A stretch of 64,000 nucleotides of DNA, taken from Phaeodactylibacter xiamenensis (GTDB taxonomy: Bacteria; Bacteroidota; Bacteroidia; Chitinophagales; Saprospiraceae). The position numbers were made by a program, and so were the translations under genes. Positions 1-9,178 of this stretch are shown here, one piece after another. The notes beneath the pieces were generated by a model that was not told the origin of the DNA, did not search any database, and saw nothing but the letters and a program-made list of their open reading frames with translations. How positions within the stretch are numbered: the stretch's first letter is position 1; every line of letters starts with the position of its first letter. The stretch is from assembly GCF_000759025.1 (NCBI RefSeq), contig NZ_JPOS01000029.1, positions 62,001-126,000 on the forward strand, read 5' to 3'.

Positions 1-206
1 GCAAAAATAGTACTGGGCATACCCGGAGTGCTTGTAATGCGAAATCTCGCATCGTTGCCATCCCAAAACAGGTCGCCACCCGTAGTGATCCGGGCCTGGA
101 TTTCATTCCCAAACAAGTCGCTCATATTTTCAGGCGGCCCGCACTGTGCATTCAGGAGGTGGTGCAAGCCTAAGGCGGTAAGAAGTAGAAGTATCCGGGT
201 CTGCAT
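1..206 (-). CDS. Secreted protein, N-terminal fragment (cut by window edge)
   Basis: The first 68 codons of a gene that leaves the window on the left. It opens with a clear signal peptide: a basic N-terminus, a leucine-rich core and a likely cleavage after NAQ at residue 21, giving a mature start CGPPE. Ending a signal in AQ is typical of Bacteroidota. The visible mature part (ENMSDLFGNEIQARITTGGD, then LFWDGNDARFRIT) looks like the start of an extracellular beta-rich domain. The family cannot be named because the body of the protein is outside the window. It is divergent from hisF, with about 300 bp between them. Confidence 0.75.
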   Translation of the reverse strand, partial: MQTRILLLLTALGLHHLLNAQCGPPENMSDLFGNEIQARITTGGDLFWDGNDARFRITSTPGMPSTIF

Positions 207-509
207 ACGCTGGTATTTTTGATGTGTATTCCAATATGGCCATTTTCCCTGGCGGCTGCCATCTGCAATGAGTGAGTGCTTCTCTGGAATGGCTGAATGA
301 GTGCTTTCAGGGTGTAAGTTTACCTTGCCACCTGGTTGGATCAGCATTCAGCATCGGTACGAACTACGGGTTTTCCAACTGAAAGATACTGGTTTTTCGG
401 ACAAACAGGCAATGTGGAGTTGTGAAGTCATATTTTGACTTCGTGCGTACAGTCCCTGAATGTGTGAGCAACGCAATTTTCCTACCTTCGCGAAAAGTAA
501 CGTTTTCAA
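207..509. other. Divergent intergenic region before hisF
   Basis: About 300 bp without a gene. It contains a perfect 7-bp inverted repeat (GAAGTCA at 424-430, TGACTTC at 436-442) around a 5-base loop, two nearby copies of GAATGAGTGCTT-like sequence (about 267-281 and 294-307), and a promoter-like box just before hisF. Nothing else is recognised. The hairpin could be an operator or a weak terminator. Confidence 0.4.
483..490 (+). promoter_or_regulatory. Possible -7 box of the hisF promoter
   Basis: TACCTTCG differs by one base from the Bacteroidota -7 consensus TAnnTTTG and lies 20 bp before the hisF start. No convincing -33 TTTG element is seen upstream, so the call rests on the -7 box and its position. 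Confidence 0.35.
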
Positions 510-1265
510 ATGCTAGCCAAACGCATCATACCTTGCCTGGATATCAAGGACGGGCGCACCGTAAAGGGTGTCAATTTTGTCAACCTGCGCGATGCAGGTG
601 ACCCTGTGGAACTGGGCGCCCTCTACAGCGAACAGGGGGCCGACGAACTGGTCTTCCTGGATATCACCGCCACGCACGAAAAACGCAAAACCCTGGCGGC
701 GCTGGCCCACGATATCGCCGAGCACCTGAGCATCCCCTTCACCATCGGCGGGGGCATCAAATCCGTTGAGGATGTGGACGTCCTCCTGGCCTCCGGGGCA
801 GATAAGATTTCCATCAACTCGGCAGCAGTGCGTAACCCGCAGCTGATCGAAGACCTCGCGAAGCGCTTTGGGAGTCAGTTTGTGGTGGTAGCCGTGGATG
901 CCAAGTCTATTGATGGCGACTGGTTTGTCCACCTCAACGGGGGACGGCTCGCTACCGAGGTGCGGCTGCTCGATTGGGTAAAGGAAGCCGAAGACCGGGG
1001 GGCGGGGGAAATCCTCTTCACCTCCATGAACCACGATGGCACTAAGAATGGCTTTGCCAATGGTATCACCGCCCGGGTATCCGAAACGGTTTCCATTCCG
1101 GTCATTGCTTCAGGCGGTGCCGGGAACATGGAGCACTTCTATGATGTTTTCACGGAAGGTAAGGCCGATGCCGGGCTGGCGGCTAGTATTTTCCACTTTC
1201 GTGAAATCGGCATCACCGACCTGAAGTCCTATCTTAGGGATAAGGGTGTGACGGTGCGGCTTTAA
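510..1265 (+). CDS. hisF: Imidazole glycerol phosphate synthase, cyclase subunit HisF
   Basis: Cyclase half of the heterodimer with HisH. It uses ammonia to convert PRFAR into imidazole glycerol phosphate and AICAR in the fifth step of histidine synthesis, in the cytoplasm. The 251-residue length is normal for the family. The N-terminus [11 protein letters not shown] places the catalytic Asp at position 11. The second catalytic Asp lies in VVAVDAKS near residue 130. The [12 protein letters not shown] and [13 protein letters not shown] loops bind the two phosphates of the substrate in the (beta/alpha)8 barrel. It is separated from hisIE by a restriction-modification pair, and no other his gene lies in the window, so the his cluster is split here. 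The upstream neighbour is divergent, so hisF probably has its own promoter. Confidence 0.97.
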   Translation: MLAKRIIPCLDIKDGRTVKGVNFVNLRDAGDPVELGALYSEQGADELVFLDITATHEKRKTLAALAHDIAEHLSIPFTIGGGIKSVEDVDVLLASGADKISINSAAVRNPQLIEDLAKRFGSQFVVVAVDAKSIDGDWFVHLNGGRLATEVRLLDWVKEAEDRGAGEILFTSMNHDGTKNGFANGITARVSETVSIPVIASGGAGNMEHFYDVFTEGKADAGLAASIFHFREIGITDLKSYLRDKGVTVRL

Positions 1266-1297
1266 AACCCGAATAACCTGTTGCCTTCGAAGATAAA

Positions 1298-2470
1298 ATG
1301 GGATTCGCAATGAAATACAGATGGGACCAGGGGCGGTTATTATACTTCCAATATAATGTCCTTAGGGATATAGCTTCGGTTTTTGATAGTTTGGAAGGTA
1401 TAAGCCCCAATCAAGACGATAATCTTTTCAGAAGAGCTCTTGAAAATACTACGGGAATGCCATTTTCCCCAAGTTCGTATAAAGTTTGGCGTAATTATAA
1501 GAGAGTTTTTGAGTGCTCAATGCTTGGAACTACCATTGGTGGTAACCTTTTTGTTTCTAACGTAGCAAAATCAATTATTAACAGTGATTTTGATGTTGAT
1601 TCATATTTGGCAGAAGTAATAAGGCGATTTAGGTATCCGTTTCCTGCGTTTACCGAAACGTATAAAATAGACCGTCCGGTTTATCCATTCTGCGCCTTTA
1701 TTAAGTTTATGATCAGTCAGAGATTAAACTTGGATCAAAATGGATTCGAGCTTAAAGACTTTTTTCAATTTGTTATTGGGAATAATCTTAGAGGAACAGA
1801 GAACTTAAGTGAATATGCCAAATTAACAAGAACCAACCGAAGCCCAATAGGTGATGAAAAAAGACAGGTCCGCGAGATGCTAATGTTCTTGGGGCAAATG
1901 AGCATTTTTAAAATTATCAACCGCAAAATCTACTTAGATTTTACAGCGGAGGACTTGGGGCTAAACAATAATTTCATTGACCTTGCTAGTCCAATAGTAA
2001 CAGAAATAAGTGAGAACAGGGAAATAGATTTTACAAACATAACAAGCACCGTCGCTGAAGATATTAATGTAGCTGTAAGTTCAAGAGAAAATATTCATGA
2101 CAACAGATTTATAGAGGGTAAAAAACGGCGGGTAACTCATCTTAAAATTGAAAGAAGCCCTTTGTTGAGAAAAATGTATTTTAAAGACAATCCACATGCA
2201 ACTTGTGATATGTGTAGTATTGACACGAAAAAAAGGTATCCTTGGACTAACAATTTGTTGGAATTGCATCATATATTACCACTTTCTGCTTCATTGAGTA
2301 TTGAGCATCACGGAACTGCATTGGTAGATGTAGTTCCGTTGTGCCCAAATTGCCATAGAGCTGTACATAGCTACTACAGGTATTGGTTCAGAAGTAGGGA
2401 TTTTGATGATTTTGTCTCAAAAAAGCAGGCTATTGAGGTGTATCAAGAAGCAAAAACAAGAGTAGTATGA
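1298..2470 (+). CDS. HNH endonuclease, probable restriction enzyme of an R-M pair
   Basis: A 390-residue protein with a C-terminal HNH nuclease domain (about residues 300-360). CDMC and CPNC supply a zinc knuckle, LELHHILPLS carries the HH metal/catalytic pair, and the end of the motif is PLCPNCHRAVH. The N-terminal 290 residues match no family I can name and may carry DNA recognition. Its stop overlaps the start of the cytosine-5 methyltransferase by four bases (ATGA), which suggests translational coupling and a type II-like restriction role; a modification-dependent nuclease is less likely. The gene is visibly AT-rich compared with hisF and hisIE, a sign of horizontal acquisition. The start could instead be the ATG at 1310 (MKYRWDQG). 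Confidence 0.85.
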   Translation: MGFAMKYRWDQGRLLYFQYNVLRDIASVFDSLEGISPNQDDNLFRRALENTTGMPFSPSSYKVWRNYKRVFECSMLGTTIGGNLFVSNVAKSIINSDFDVDSYLAEVIRRFRYPFPAFTETYKIDRPVYPFCAFIKFMISQRLNLDQNGFELKDFFQFVIGNNLRGTENLSEYAKLTRTNRSPIGDEKRQVREMLMFLGQMSIFKIINRKIYLDFTAEDLGLNNNFIDLASPIVTEISENREIDFTNITSTVAEDINVAVSSRENIHDNRFIEGKKRRVTHLKIERSPLLRKMYFKDNPHATCDMCSIDTKKRYPWTNNLLELHHILPLSASLSIEHHGTALVDVVPLCPNCHRAVHSYYRYWFRSRDFDDFVSKKQAIEVYQEAKTRVV

Positions 2471-3732
2471 GTGGTTTTAAAACATTCGAAGAACAATACA
2501 GCTTTTTACTGTCTGTAAAAGAAAAGGGCGGCAGGCTAGATATCGCTTTGCGTAATCGCGGCTTAACTTATGATGATTTGATTTACGAAGAAAAATCAAA
2601 CGATGCTCTAATAACAGACAGAGAGAGTAATTTTGAGTGTATCGATGATTTACCAAATGAGAAACCTTCGATTCCCTGCATCAGTTTTTTCTCAGGCGCG
2701 GGTGGCTTTGATATTGGATTTAAAAAAGCAGGTTTTTTTACATTAGCTTGTATTGAATATGAAGAAGTATTCTGTAAAACCTTACGAACCAATTTTCCTG
2801 ATACGCTAGTTATTGGTCCACCCGAATTTACTGGTGATGTAAAAAATAAAGAAGAAGTTCATGCAGCCCTTGAAGACTGCTTAAAACATGATAGGCCATT
2901 CGAAGGCGTATTCTTTGGTGGGCCACCATGCCAACCCTTTAGTATCGCAGCGAATCAGCGATTCAGTAAAAATGGAGATAATTTTAAAAGGACAGGCTTT
3001 CAAAATAAGCAGTTGGGTAATTTGCTTCAAACTTATGTTGACTACATAATTAAATTTAGGCCAAAAGTATTTGTCATCGAAAATGTCATAGGGCTTATTG
3101 ATATGGATAAAGGAGTAGGCCTTAGTGTAGAAATAAAAAAACTGGAAGAAGCGGGTTATCAGGTTAGTCCTCCAAAAAAGGTCAACATGGCAAATTACGG
3201 GATTCCGCAAAATAGGAATAGGGTCTTTGTAATCGGTTGCAGAGATGTGAAAAAAAGATTTGCTTTTATGGATGAATCAAGTAAACTGGTGCCTTTATAT
3301 CATGCATTGAACAGACCTATAAATGGATGCAGCAATCATGAAACAAGGCTTCATAAGATAGATAGTATTCTTAGATACTGTAAACTTGGTATCGGAAGAA
3401 GAGATCAACTAGGCCGAGTAGATCGCTTAGACCCTGGAAAGCCCTCAAAAACAATTATAGCCGGGGGTAAAAAGGGAGGTGGTCGATCTCATTTACATCC
3501 ATTTATTCCAAGGACTCTTTCAGTTAGGGAGTCGGCTCGGCTTCAAACGTTTCCTGATGACTACACATTTGTTGGCTCTACCGCACGACAGTTTACTCAG
3601 GTAGGTAACGCTGTTCCACCTCTTTTTGCTTATAAATTGGCTAAAGAAATAAGGGATCAAATATATATGGGAAAAGAAAAAAAGGTGATCTACGAAGCAA
3701 GTCACCAATTAAAGCTCGCAATGGATCAATAG
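2467..3732 (+). CDS. DNA (cytosine-5-)-methyltransferase
   Basis: It transfers a methyl group from S-adenosylmethionine to C5 of cytosine, protecting host DNA from the partner nuclease. The conserved motifs appear in order: motif I SFFSGAGGFDIGF (residues 73-85), motif IV GGPPCQPFS with catalytic Cys155, motif VI ENV (205-207), motif VIII QNRNR (248-252), and motifs IX-X with RLQTFPDDY and QVGNAVPP near the C-terminus. The target-recognition region lies between VIII and IX. A 70-residue N-terminal extension precedes motif I. Composition is foreign: 2581-2640 has 19 G/C of 60, against 37 of 60 at 4141-4200 in hisIE. It ends 7 bp before hisIE. Specificity cannot be read from sequence. Confidence 0.95.
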   Translation: MSGFKTFEEQYSFLLSVKEKGGRLDIALRNRGLTYDDLIYEEKSNDALITDRESNFECIDDLPNEKPSIPCISFFSGAGGFDIGFKKAGFFTLACIEYEEVFCKTLRTNFPDTLVIGPPEFTGDVKNKEEVHAALEDCLKHDRPFEGVFFGGPPCQPFSIAANQRFSKNGDNFKRTGFQNKQLGNLLQTYVDYIIKFRPKVFVIENVIGLIDMDKGVGLSVEIKKLEEAGYQVSPPKKVNMANYGIPQNRNRVFVIGCRDVKKRFAFMDESSKLVPLYHALNRPINGCSNHETRLHKIDSILRYCKLGIGRRDQLGRVDRLDPGKPSKTIIAGGKKGGGRSHLHPFIPRTLSVRESARLQTFPDDYTFVGSTARQFTQVGNAVPPLFAYKLAKEIRDQIYMGKEKKVIYEASHQLKLAMDQ

Positions 3733-3739
3733 CTTCGTC

Positions 3740-4369
3740 ATGGACAATCAAAAATCATCAAAGATGGCTATAGACCCAAAAACCATAGATTTTCAAAAAG
3801 GCGATGGCCTTGTGCCCGCTATTGTACAGGATGCCACCACTGGGCGGGTGCTCATGCAGGGGTATATGAATGAGGAGGCGCTGCAGAAAACCCTCGATAC
3901 GAAGCAGGTCACCTTTTTCAGCCGCAGCAAAAACCGCTTGTGGACTAAAGGCGAGACTTCCGGCAATACACTTTCGCTGGTAGATATCAAGGCTGATTGT
4001 GATCAGGATTCCCTGTTGGTCTATGCCCATCCGGCGGGTCCGGTTTGCCACAAAGGCACTGACACCTGCTGGGCGGAAGACAACTACCCGGCAGGCTTTC
4101 TCGGCCATCTGGAGTCGGTCATCCAAAGCCGGAAAAATGCCGATCCGGATACTTCCTACACCGCCCGCCTCTTTGCCCGCGGCATGAATAAGGTCGCCCA
4201 AAAGGTAGGAGAGGAAGCCGTGGAGCTGGTCATCGAAGCCAAAGACGATAACGAAGCGCTCTTCCTCAATGAAGCGGCTGACCTGATGTACCACTACCTG
4301 GTCTTACTGGTCGCCAAGGGTTACGAGCTGAAGGATGTGCTGAAAGTTTTAGAAGAGCGCCACCGGTAA
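3740..4369 (+). CDS. hisIE: Bifunctional phosphoribosyl-AMP cyclohydrolase / phosphoribosyl-ATP pyrophosphohydrolase
   Basis: Catalyses the second and third steps of histidine synthesis. The N-terminal HisI domain shows MQGYMNEEAL, RSKNRLWTKGETSGN and the metal-binding cluster DCDQDSLL with HPAGPVCHKGTDTCW. The C-terminal HisE domain, from about residue 115, shows KVGEEAVELVIEAK and the acidic NEAADLMYHYL helix. The 209-residue length is usual for fused HisIE. The first ATG at 3740 is used here, but an ATG at 3764 (MAIDPKTIDF) would give a more usual N-terminus; the extra eight residues may have arisen when the R-M pair inserted. It is convergent with mtnA, with only 2 bp between the stop codons. 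Confidence 0.96.
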   Translation: MDNQKSSKMAIDPKTIDFQKGDGLVPAIVQDATTGRVLMQGYMNEEALQKTLDTKQVTFFSRSKNRLWTKGETSGNTLSLVDIKADCDQDSLLVYAHPAGPVCHKGTDTCWAEDNYPAGFLGHLESVIQSRKNADPDTSYTARLFARGMNKVAQKVGEEAVELVIEAKDDNEALFLNEAADLMYHYLVLLVAKGYELKDVLKVLEERHR

Positions 4370-4371
4370 GA

Positions 4372-5496
4372 TCAGGCAGTCTTCGGGAGGCTAAATTCCG
4401 GAAACATACGCGCAATACTATCTTCTGTAGCTTCGCAAATTCCCCGCTCGGTAATCAGCCCCGAGACCAGCCGTGCCGGCGTGACATCAAAGGCGTAGTT
4501 GGCTGCCGGGCTGTCGACCGGTGTGAGCAGGACTTTGAAGACTTTCCCATTGCGCATCCCCTGAATGTAGCGCACTTCATCCGCTGAGCGCTCCTCAATC
4601 GGGATTTCCAGTACGCCATCAACCACTTCAAAGTCGAAGGTGGAAGAGGGGAGTGCGACGTAAAAGGGGACGCCATTGTCTTTGGCTGCCAAAGCCTTGA
4701 GGTAGGTGCCGATTTTATTCGCCACATCGCCCTGCCGGGTGGTGCGGTCGCTGCCTACGATGGCGAGGTCGACCTGCCCGTGCTGCATGAGGTGCCCACC
4801 GGTGTTGTCGGCAATTACCGTATGCGGCACACCGTGCTGCAGCAGTTCAAAGGCAGTGATGCGTGCGCCCTGATTGCGGGGGCGGGTTTCATCTACCCAA
4901 ACATGCACCGGGATGCCGGCATCGTGGGCGGCATAGATTGGCGCTGTAGCCGTGCCGTGGTCAATACAGGCGATCCAACCGGCATTGCAGTGGGTGAGGA
5001 TGTTAACAGGCGCTCCGTTTTTCCGCTTGCTGATGGCTTCGATAAGGGGTAGGCCGTGTTGCCCGATGAGGCGGCAGTGCTCCACGCTTTCCTCGGTGAT
5101 ATCCCGGGCGGCCTGCAGGGCGGCGGCTGTCTTGCCTTCCAAATCAGCCTGCGTATCTATTTTTTGCAGGCTGTAGCGAATAGCGTAGGCGAGGTTGACC
5201 GCAGTAGGGCGGGTCTGCAGCAGGGTATCAGCTGCCTTTCGGATGTATTTAGGCAGGCGGCGCTTATCTGCCGGGGCTTCAAGCATAGCGCTGTAGAGCC
5301 CGTAGGCAGCCGTGGCACCAATGAGGGGCGCTCCCCGCACGTGCATATCTTTGATGGCTTTCGCAAAATCGCTGAGCCGCCGCAGGTTTTCAATCATCAG
5401 CTGATGCGGCAGGTGACGCTGATCGATAATCTGAATAACGCCGGGCTCATCGGCTTTTTCCCAGATTGTACGGAAGGGCTGGCCATCAATTTTCAT
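4372..5496 (-). CDS. mtnA: Methylthioribose-1-phosphate isomerase
   Basis: Isomerises 5-methylthioribose-1-phosphate to methylthioribulose-1-phosphate in methionine salvage; the fold is related to eIF2B regulatory subunits. Visible family motifs are HVRGAPLIG, ILTHCNAGW with the catalytic Cys, VDETRPRNQGARITAFEL, and AIVGSDR with the catalytic Asp followed by GDVANKIGTY. The reading frame is open to an ATG at 5535, but the ATG at 5496 begins MKIDGQPFRTIW, which matches the usual MtnA N-terminus, and gives 374 residues. No other methionine-salvage gene is adjacent, so salvage genes are scattered or the enzyme works with unlinked partners. Confidence 0.93.
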   Translation of the reverse strand: MKIDGQPFRTIWEKADEPGVIQIIDQRHLPHQLMIENLRRLSDFAKAIKDMHVRGAPLIGATAAYGLYSAMLEAPADKRRLPKYIRKAADTLLQTRPTAVNLAYAIRYSLQKIDTQADLEGKTAAALQAARDITEESVEHCRLIGQHGLPLIEAISKRKNGAPVNILTHCNAGWIACIDHGTATAPIYAAHDAGIPVHVWVDETRPRNQGARITAFELLQHGVPHTVIADNTGGHLMQHGQVDLAIVGSDRTTRQGDVANKIGTYLKALAAKDNGVPFYVALPSSTFDFEVVDGVLEIPIEERSADEVRYIQGMRNGKVFKVLLTPVDSPAANYAFDVTPARLVSGLITERGICEATEDSIARMFPEFSLPKTA

Positions 5497-5650
5497 ATCG
5501 GAGGAGGTTTTGCGAGCCCTGAAAATAGGGTGCATTAGGGAGAATTTTGACCTCTTAGGAAAAATTGATGTAGAATTAATACCGGCAGGCCCTTTTCGGA
5601 GTGGCTACATCGCACTTTGCCACATTAACCATGCAAGGATATAATGGGCG

Positions 5651-6166
5651 CTACCCGCTACGGCGTTTACGGAATAATTGGCGTAAGCCCTTTACAATTC
5701 GTCCCAGCCCTTTTACCAGGAAAAGGACGGCAAAGACGGCTGCGAGAATTAGAATAGGAAAGCCCAGCCATGAGTTGTAGACTGCCAGGACAAGTGCGCC
5801 CAGATAAAGGCCCGATAGCCCAATCAGCCCCGACCACAGGAGTTGCAGGAAACCGCTCAGTGTAGTGTTTAGAGCGAGGGTTTTGGGCCAGGCTTCCCGC
5901 CGGATATCTTTGCGGCTTTTTACTGTTCCATCGGCATAACGGATCCGGTGTATCTTGCTAACAGGAATGCGGCTTTTTCTTCCATCCTTGCAGTATTGAA
6001 TGACGTAGGCTTTTTCCTCCAGTTTGATGACTTTCGCATAGAGCTCAAAGCCTGCTCTCATTTCTAAAGTATCACAACGGGCAGTGTCAGGGTAAATGGG
6101 CAGTGCGCTTGCCTGAACCTGGCAGGCAAGGCCAAGGGTGAGAATGAGGATAGCTAGAGTTTTCAT
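5651..6166 (-). CDS. Small membrane protein with signal peptide, unknown
   Basis: A 171-residue protein that I cannot assign to a named family. It has an N-terminal signal peptide (cleavage probably after QASA, near residue 20) and a short soluble domain of about 80 residues with two Cys and the string RIPVSKIHRIRYADGT. This resembles small beta domains seen in Bacteroidota proteins that sense or bind at the membrane. Two hydrophobic spans follow (about residues 95-120 and 125-150), and the C-terminus is very basic (RIVKGLRQLFRKRRSG). It lies downstream of trkH in the same direction with 77 bp between, and could be a late gene of that transcript. Confidence 0.65.
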   Translation of the reverse strand: MKTLAILILTLGLACQVQASALPIYPDTARCDTLEMRAGFELYAKVIKLEEKAYVIQYCKDGRKSRIPVSKIHRIRYADGTVKSRKDIRREAWPKTLALNTTLSGFLQLLWSGLIGLSGLYLGALVLAVYNSWLGFPILILAAVFAVLFLVKGLGRIVKGLRQLFRKRRSG

Positions 6167-6243
6167 TGGGGTTTTGCCGTCTAAAATAGGGCGTTTGGGG
6201 TCAGTCAGGCAAATTTATACAGGCTGTATCTTGCAACATGCCC

Positions 6244-7695
6244 TTAATTCGACTTCCAAAAATAAGGCGTAAACAGCACCAAAATCGTAAACAGCTCCAG
6301 GCGGCCAAGCAGCATCAGAATAGAAAGCACAAACTTAATCGGCGGGCTCAGCCAGGCGAAGTTGTCGACCGGGCCAACGCCACCAATGCCGGGGCCAACG
6401 TTGCCCAGGGCCGTGGCGGTAGCGCCTACCGCAGTGGTGAATTCCAGGCCCAGAGCGGCTACAACGATAGACCCTATGACGAATAAGATCATGTACAGTA
6501 GCAGGAAGATAATGATGTGGGTTAGAATCCTCCCGGTCACGACCTGACCGTTCAGCTTCAACGGGATAACCGCACGGGGGTGCAGAATGCGCTTGAACTC
6601 CAGGAAGGAGTTTTTGAAAAACACCAGATGCCGTATCAGCTTGATGCCCCCACTCGTGGAGCCCGCACAGGCGCCCAGGAAAAGCAGAACAAAAAACAGC
6701 ATTGTCAGGGCATTTCCCCAGGAGGTATAGTCAGCCGAGACAAAGCCCGTTGTGGTGATAATAGAAACGATCTGAAAGAGGCTGTCCCGGAACGCTTTCT
6801 CCCATGACAGGTCGGTGTTGTTGTGCACGGCCAGGGTGACAATGACGGCCAGTAAGCCTACAATAGTCAGGTAGGCCCGGAACTCATCGCTCTGCCATAC
6901 ATTCTTGAACTTCCCTTTCAGCCCGAAATAGATGACCGTATAGTTGGTACCTGCCAGGAACATGAAGAAAATGATAGGGTATTGCACCTGCGGCAGGTCG
7001 TAATAAGCCATGCTGGCATTCTTGGTAGAGAAGCCGCCGGTCGCCATCGTAGTGAGGGCATGGTTGATGGCTTCATAGAAATCGAGGCCAGCAATCAGTA
7101 GTACAATGCACAAGAGCCCGGTCAGACCCACATAAATCTGCCACAGCCGCTTGGCCGTTTCCCGTATGCGGGGGTGAAGTTTGTCGGAGGTTGGGCCGGG
7201 CGCTTCCGCTACAAATAGCTCAATGCCACCGATGCCAAGCAGTGGGAAGATAGCCACTGTAAGCACGATGATCCCCATGCCCCCAATCCATTGCGTTAAG
7301 CTGCGCCAGAATAAAATACCCTTAGGTACTGACTCAATATCAGTGAGGACAGACGCACCGGTGGTGGTCATCCCTGAGACCGTTTCAAAGAACGCTCCGA
7401 TTACGTCAGGGATCACCCCGCTGAGCAGGTAGGGCAGCATCCCAAAGGTGACCATGGCCAGCCAGCCCAGGGCAACGATCAGATAGCCCTCTCTTTTTTT
7501 GATATTAGTCGTGCCGGGTATAGGGATAAGCCAAAGAGCCCCTCCTGTAATAATACTAATCAGACCGCTGTTGAGCAGTGCCCAGAAGTCCCCGCTTTCG
7601 TAGTAGAGCGAAAAGGGAATACCGAACAGCATCATGCCCCCGATGAGCATAAGAAGTACGGCAATAACGCGGGCGATAGGTCTGAAATTAATCAT
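6244..7695 (-). CDS. trkH: Trk/Ktr-type potassium uptake membrane subunit TrkH
   Basis: The ion-conducting subunit of a Trk potassium uptake system in the cytoplasmic membrane. The 483-residue protein is hydrophobic throughout and shows four pore loops, recognisable by filter segments TTTGASV, MATGGFSTKN, ITTTGFVSAD and TALGNVGPGIG. These give the pseudo-fourfold filter of the family. The usual long periplasmic and cytoplasmic loops are present (GGIELFVAEAPGPTSDKLHP after the first repeat). It starts 24 bp downstream of trkA and is surely co-transcribed with it. Uptake is expected to be driven by membrane potential or ion gradients and gated by TrkA. Confidence 0.95.
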   Translation of the reverse strand: MINFRPIARVIAVLLMLIGGMMLFGIPFSLYYESGDFWALLNSGLISIITGGALWLIPIPGTTNIKKREGYLIVALGWLAMVTFGMLPYLLSGVIPDVIGAFFETVSGMTTTGASVLTDIESVPKGILFWRSLTQWIGGMGIIVLTVAIFPLLGIGGIELFVAEAPGPTSDKLHPRIRETAKRLWQIYVGLTGLLCIVLLIAGLDFYEAINHALTTMATGGFSTKNASMAYYDLPQVQYPIIFFMFLAGTNYTVIYFGLKGKFKNVWQSDEFRAYLTIVGLLAVIVTLAVHNNTDLSWEKAFRDSLFQIVSIITTTGFVSADYTSWGNALTMLFFVLLFLGACAGSTSGGIKLIRHLVFFKNSFLEFKRILHPRAVIPLKLNGQVVTGRILTHIIIFLLLYMILFVIGSIVVAALGLEFTTAVGATATALGNVGPGIGGVGPVDNFAWLSPPIKFVLSILMLLGRLELFTILVLFTPYFWKSN

Positions 7696-7719
7696 GAGCA
7701 GCGGCTGTTGGTGCTGAGC

Positions 7720-9063
7720 TTAGTGGAATAACTGTTCAAGTTTGTCAATAGCCTCGGGCAACGCAAACACAATAACCTTGTCGTTGAGCTGCAATTGGAA
7801 CTCCCCATCCGGGATAAGGGCTTCTTCTCCCCGGATGACCCCGCCGATGAGCGCAGTATCCGGGAAGTGCAAGTCTTTCAATGGTTTGCGGGTGGTCTTA
7901 TTCGATTTGTGGATAAGGTATTCGATGACCTCCGCATCCACACCGTGCAGGCTGGTAATGGCTTCTACTTTGCCTTTGCGGATAAACCGGAAAATATTAT
8001 TGGCTGCAATCAGTTTTTTATTGATAAGCGTATCTACGCCAATGTTTTGGGAAATATGGATGTACTCTTTGTTCTCTACCTGAGCGATGGTTTTGTACAC
8101 GCCGTGGTTCTTAGCGGTAAGACTGGCAATAATATTGGTCTCAGAGTTGCTGCTCAATGCGACAAAAGCATCCATGTTGTTTAGCCCTTCTTCCACCAAA
8201 AGGTCAATATTGCTGGCATCGCCGTTAATGATGAGGCTGTTGTTGAGCTGTTCGGCCAGGACTTTACAGCGCTCCTTATCGCTTTCGATCACCGTGATAT
8301 TATACTCGTTCTCCAGCTGTTTCGCAGTGGCCAGCCCCAGAGGGGTGCCGCCGAGTATCATCACGTTTTTGACCTTGTACTTCTGTTTGCCGATCAGATT
8401 ATTGAGTTTCTCCATGTTTTTCTTCTTGGTGATAAAGTAAACATGGTCACCTCTTCTGAGAATGGTTTTGCCCCTTGGGATGATGGTCCGGTGGCCCCGC
8501 AGGATAGCGATAGGACGAAGGTTGAGGTCCGTGTCCTGCTCGTCATCAATATTGAACAGTTGCTGGTTGACCAGCGGGCTGTATTCGTCCAGGGTAACGC
8601 CAATAAGGTTGATTTTGCCATCCTCAAATGCGAAGTGGTCTGTAAAGGAACACTCCCGGATCAGGCGCCGGATTTCCTCCCCTGCCAGCAGTACCGGAGA
8701 GATGAGAGAGTCTACACCCAATTCCCGGAAGGTCTCCCTTTGAGAGTCCTCAAGGTATTCGTGATTGCTCACCCGTGCGATGGTCTGACGTGCACCCATC
8801 TTCTTGGCCAGGATAGCAGTGACAAGGTTGGTTTTTTCAGAAGTCGTGACTGCCAGTACCAGGCGGGCACGGTTGACATCGGCCTGCCGGAGGATGTCAA
8901 TGGAGGAGGCGTCGCCGCGCAGGGTCATGACATCCAGGTGGGTGGCTGCATAGTCGAGCACCTCCTGATTGGTGTCAATGAGGACGATATCCTGCTTTTC
9001 AAAGGACAGCAGCTCGGCCAGGTGGAAACCTATGTCGCCGGCTCCTGCGATTACAATCTTCAT
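7720..9063 (-). CDS. trkA: Trk system potassium uptake regulatory subunit TrkA
   Basis: Cytoplasmic gating subunit that binds nucleotides and controls TrkH. The 447-residue protein contains two RCK units, each a Rossmann fold followed by a TrkA-C domain. The first Rossmann fold starts at residue 1 (IVIAGAGDIGFHLAE, acidic end at LID); the second starts near residue 230 (VMILGGTPLGLATAKQ, acidic end at ESD). The second glycine loop GGTPLG departs from the classical GxGxxG, so the two halves may bind different ligands or with different affinity. It is the first gene of the trkA-trkH pair and diverges from the phosphatase gene at 9179. Confidence 0.95.
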   Translation of the reverse strand: MKIVIAGAGDIGFHLAELLSFEKQDIVLIDTNQEVLDYAATHLDVMTLRGDASSIDILRQADVNRARLVLAVTTSEKTNLVTAILAKKMGARQTIARVSNHEYLEDSQRETFRELGVDSLISPVLLAGEEIRRLIRECSFTDHFAFEDGKINLIGVTLDEYSPLVNQQLFNIDDEQDTDLNLRPIAILRGHRTIIPRGKTILRRGDHVYFITKKKNMEKLNNLIGKQKYKVKNVMILGGTPLGLATAKQLENEYNITVIESDKERCKVLAEQLNNSLIINGDASNIDLLVEEGLNNMDAFVALSSNSETNIIASLTAKNHGVYKTIAQVENKEYIHISQNIGVDTLINKKLIAANNIFRFIRKGKVEAITSLHGVDAEVIEYLIHKSNKTTRKPLKDLHFPDTALIGGVIRGEEALIPDGEFQLQLNDKVIVFALPEAIDKLEQLFH

Positions 9064-9120
9064 GATTAGAACTTTTCAAAATCGAGGGCAGTTGTTTGTA
9101 CAACGAGCCTTTCCAAGCTG

Positions 9121-9128
9121 CAAATATA
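9121..9128 (-). promoter_or_regulatory. Probable -7 box of the trkAH promoter
   Basis: On the minus strand this reads TATATTTG, an exact match to the Bacteroidota -7 consensus TAnnTTTG, 57 bp before the trkA start. No clean -33 TTG is present at the usual spacing. A similar but imperfect box, TTACTTTG at 9151-9158 on the plus strand, faces the phosphatase gene, so the two genes may use back-to-back promoters. Confidence 0.5.
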
Positions 9129-9178
9129 GGCAGGGTAGTGGAAAGTAAGATTACTTTGGGTTTTAAATGCTGGTCTCT

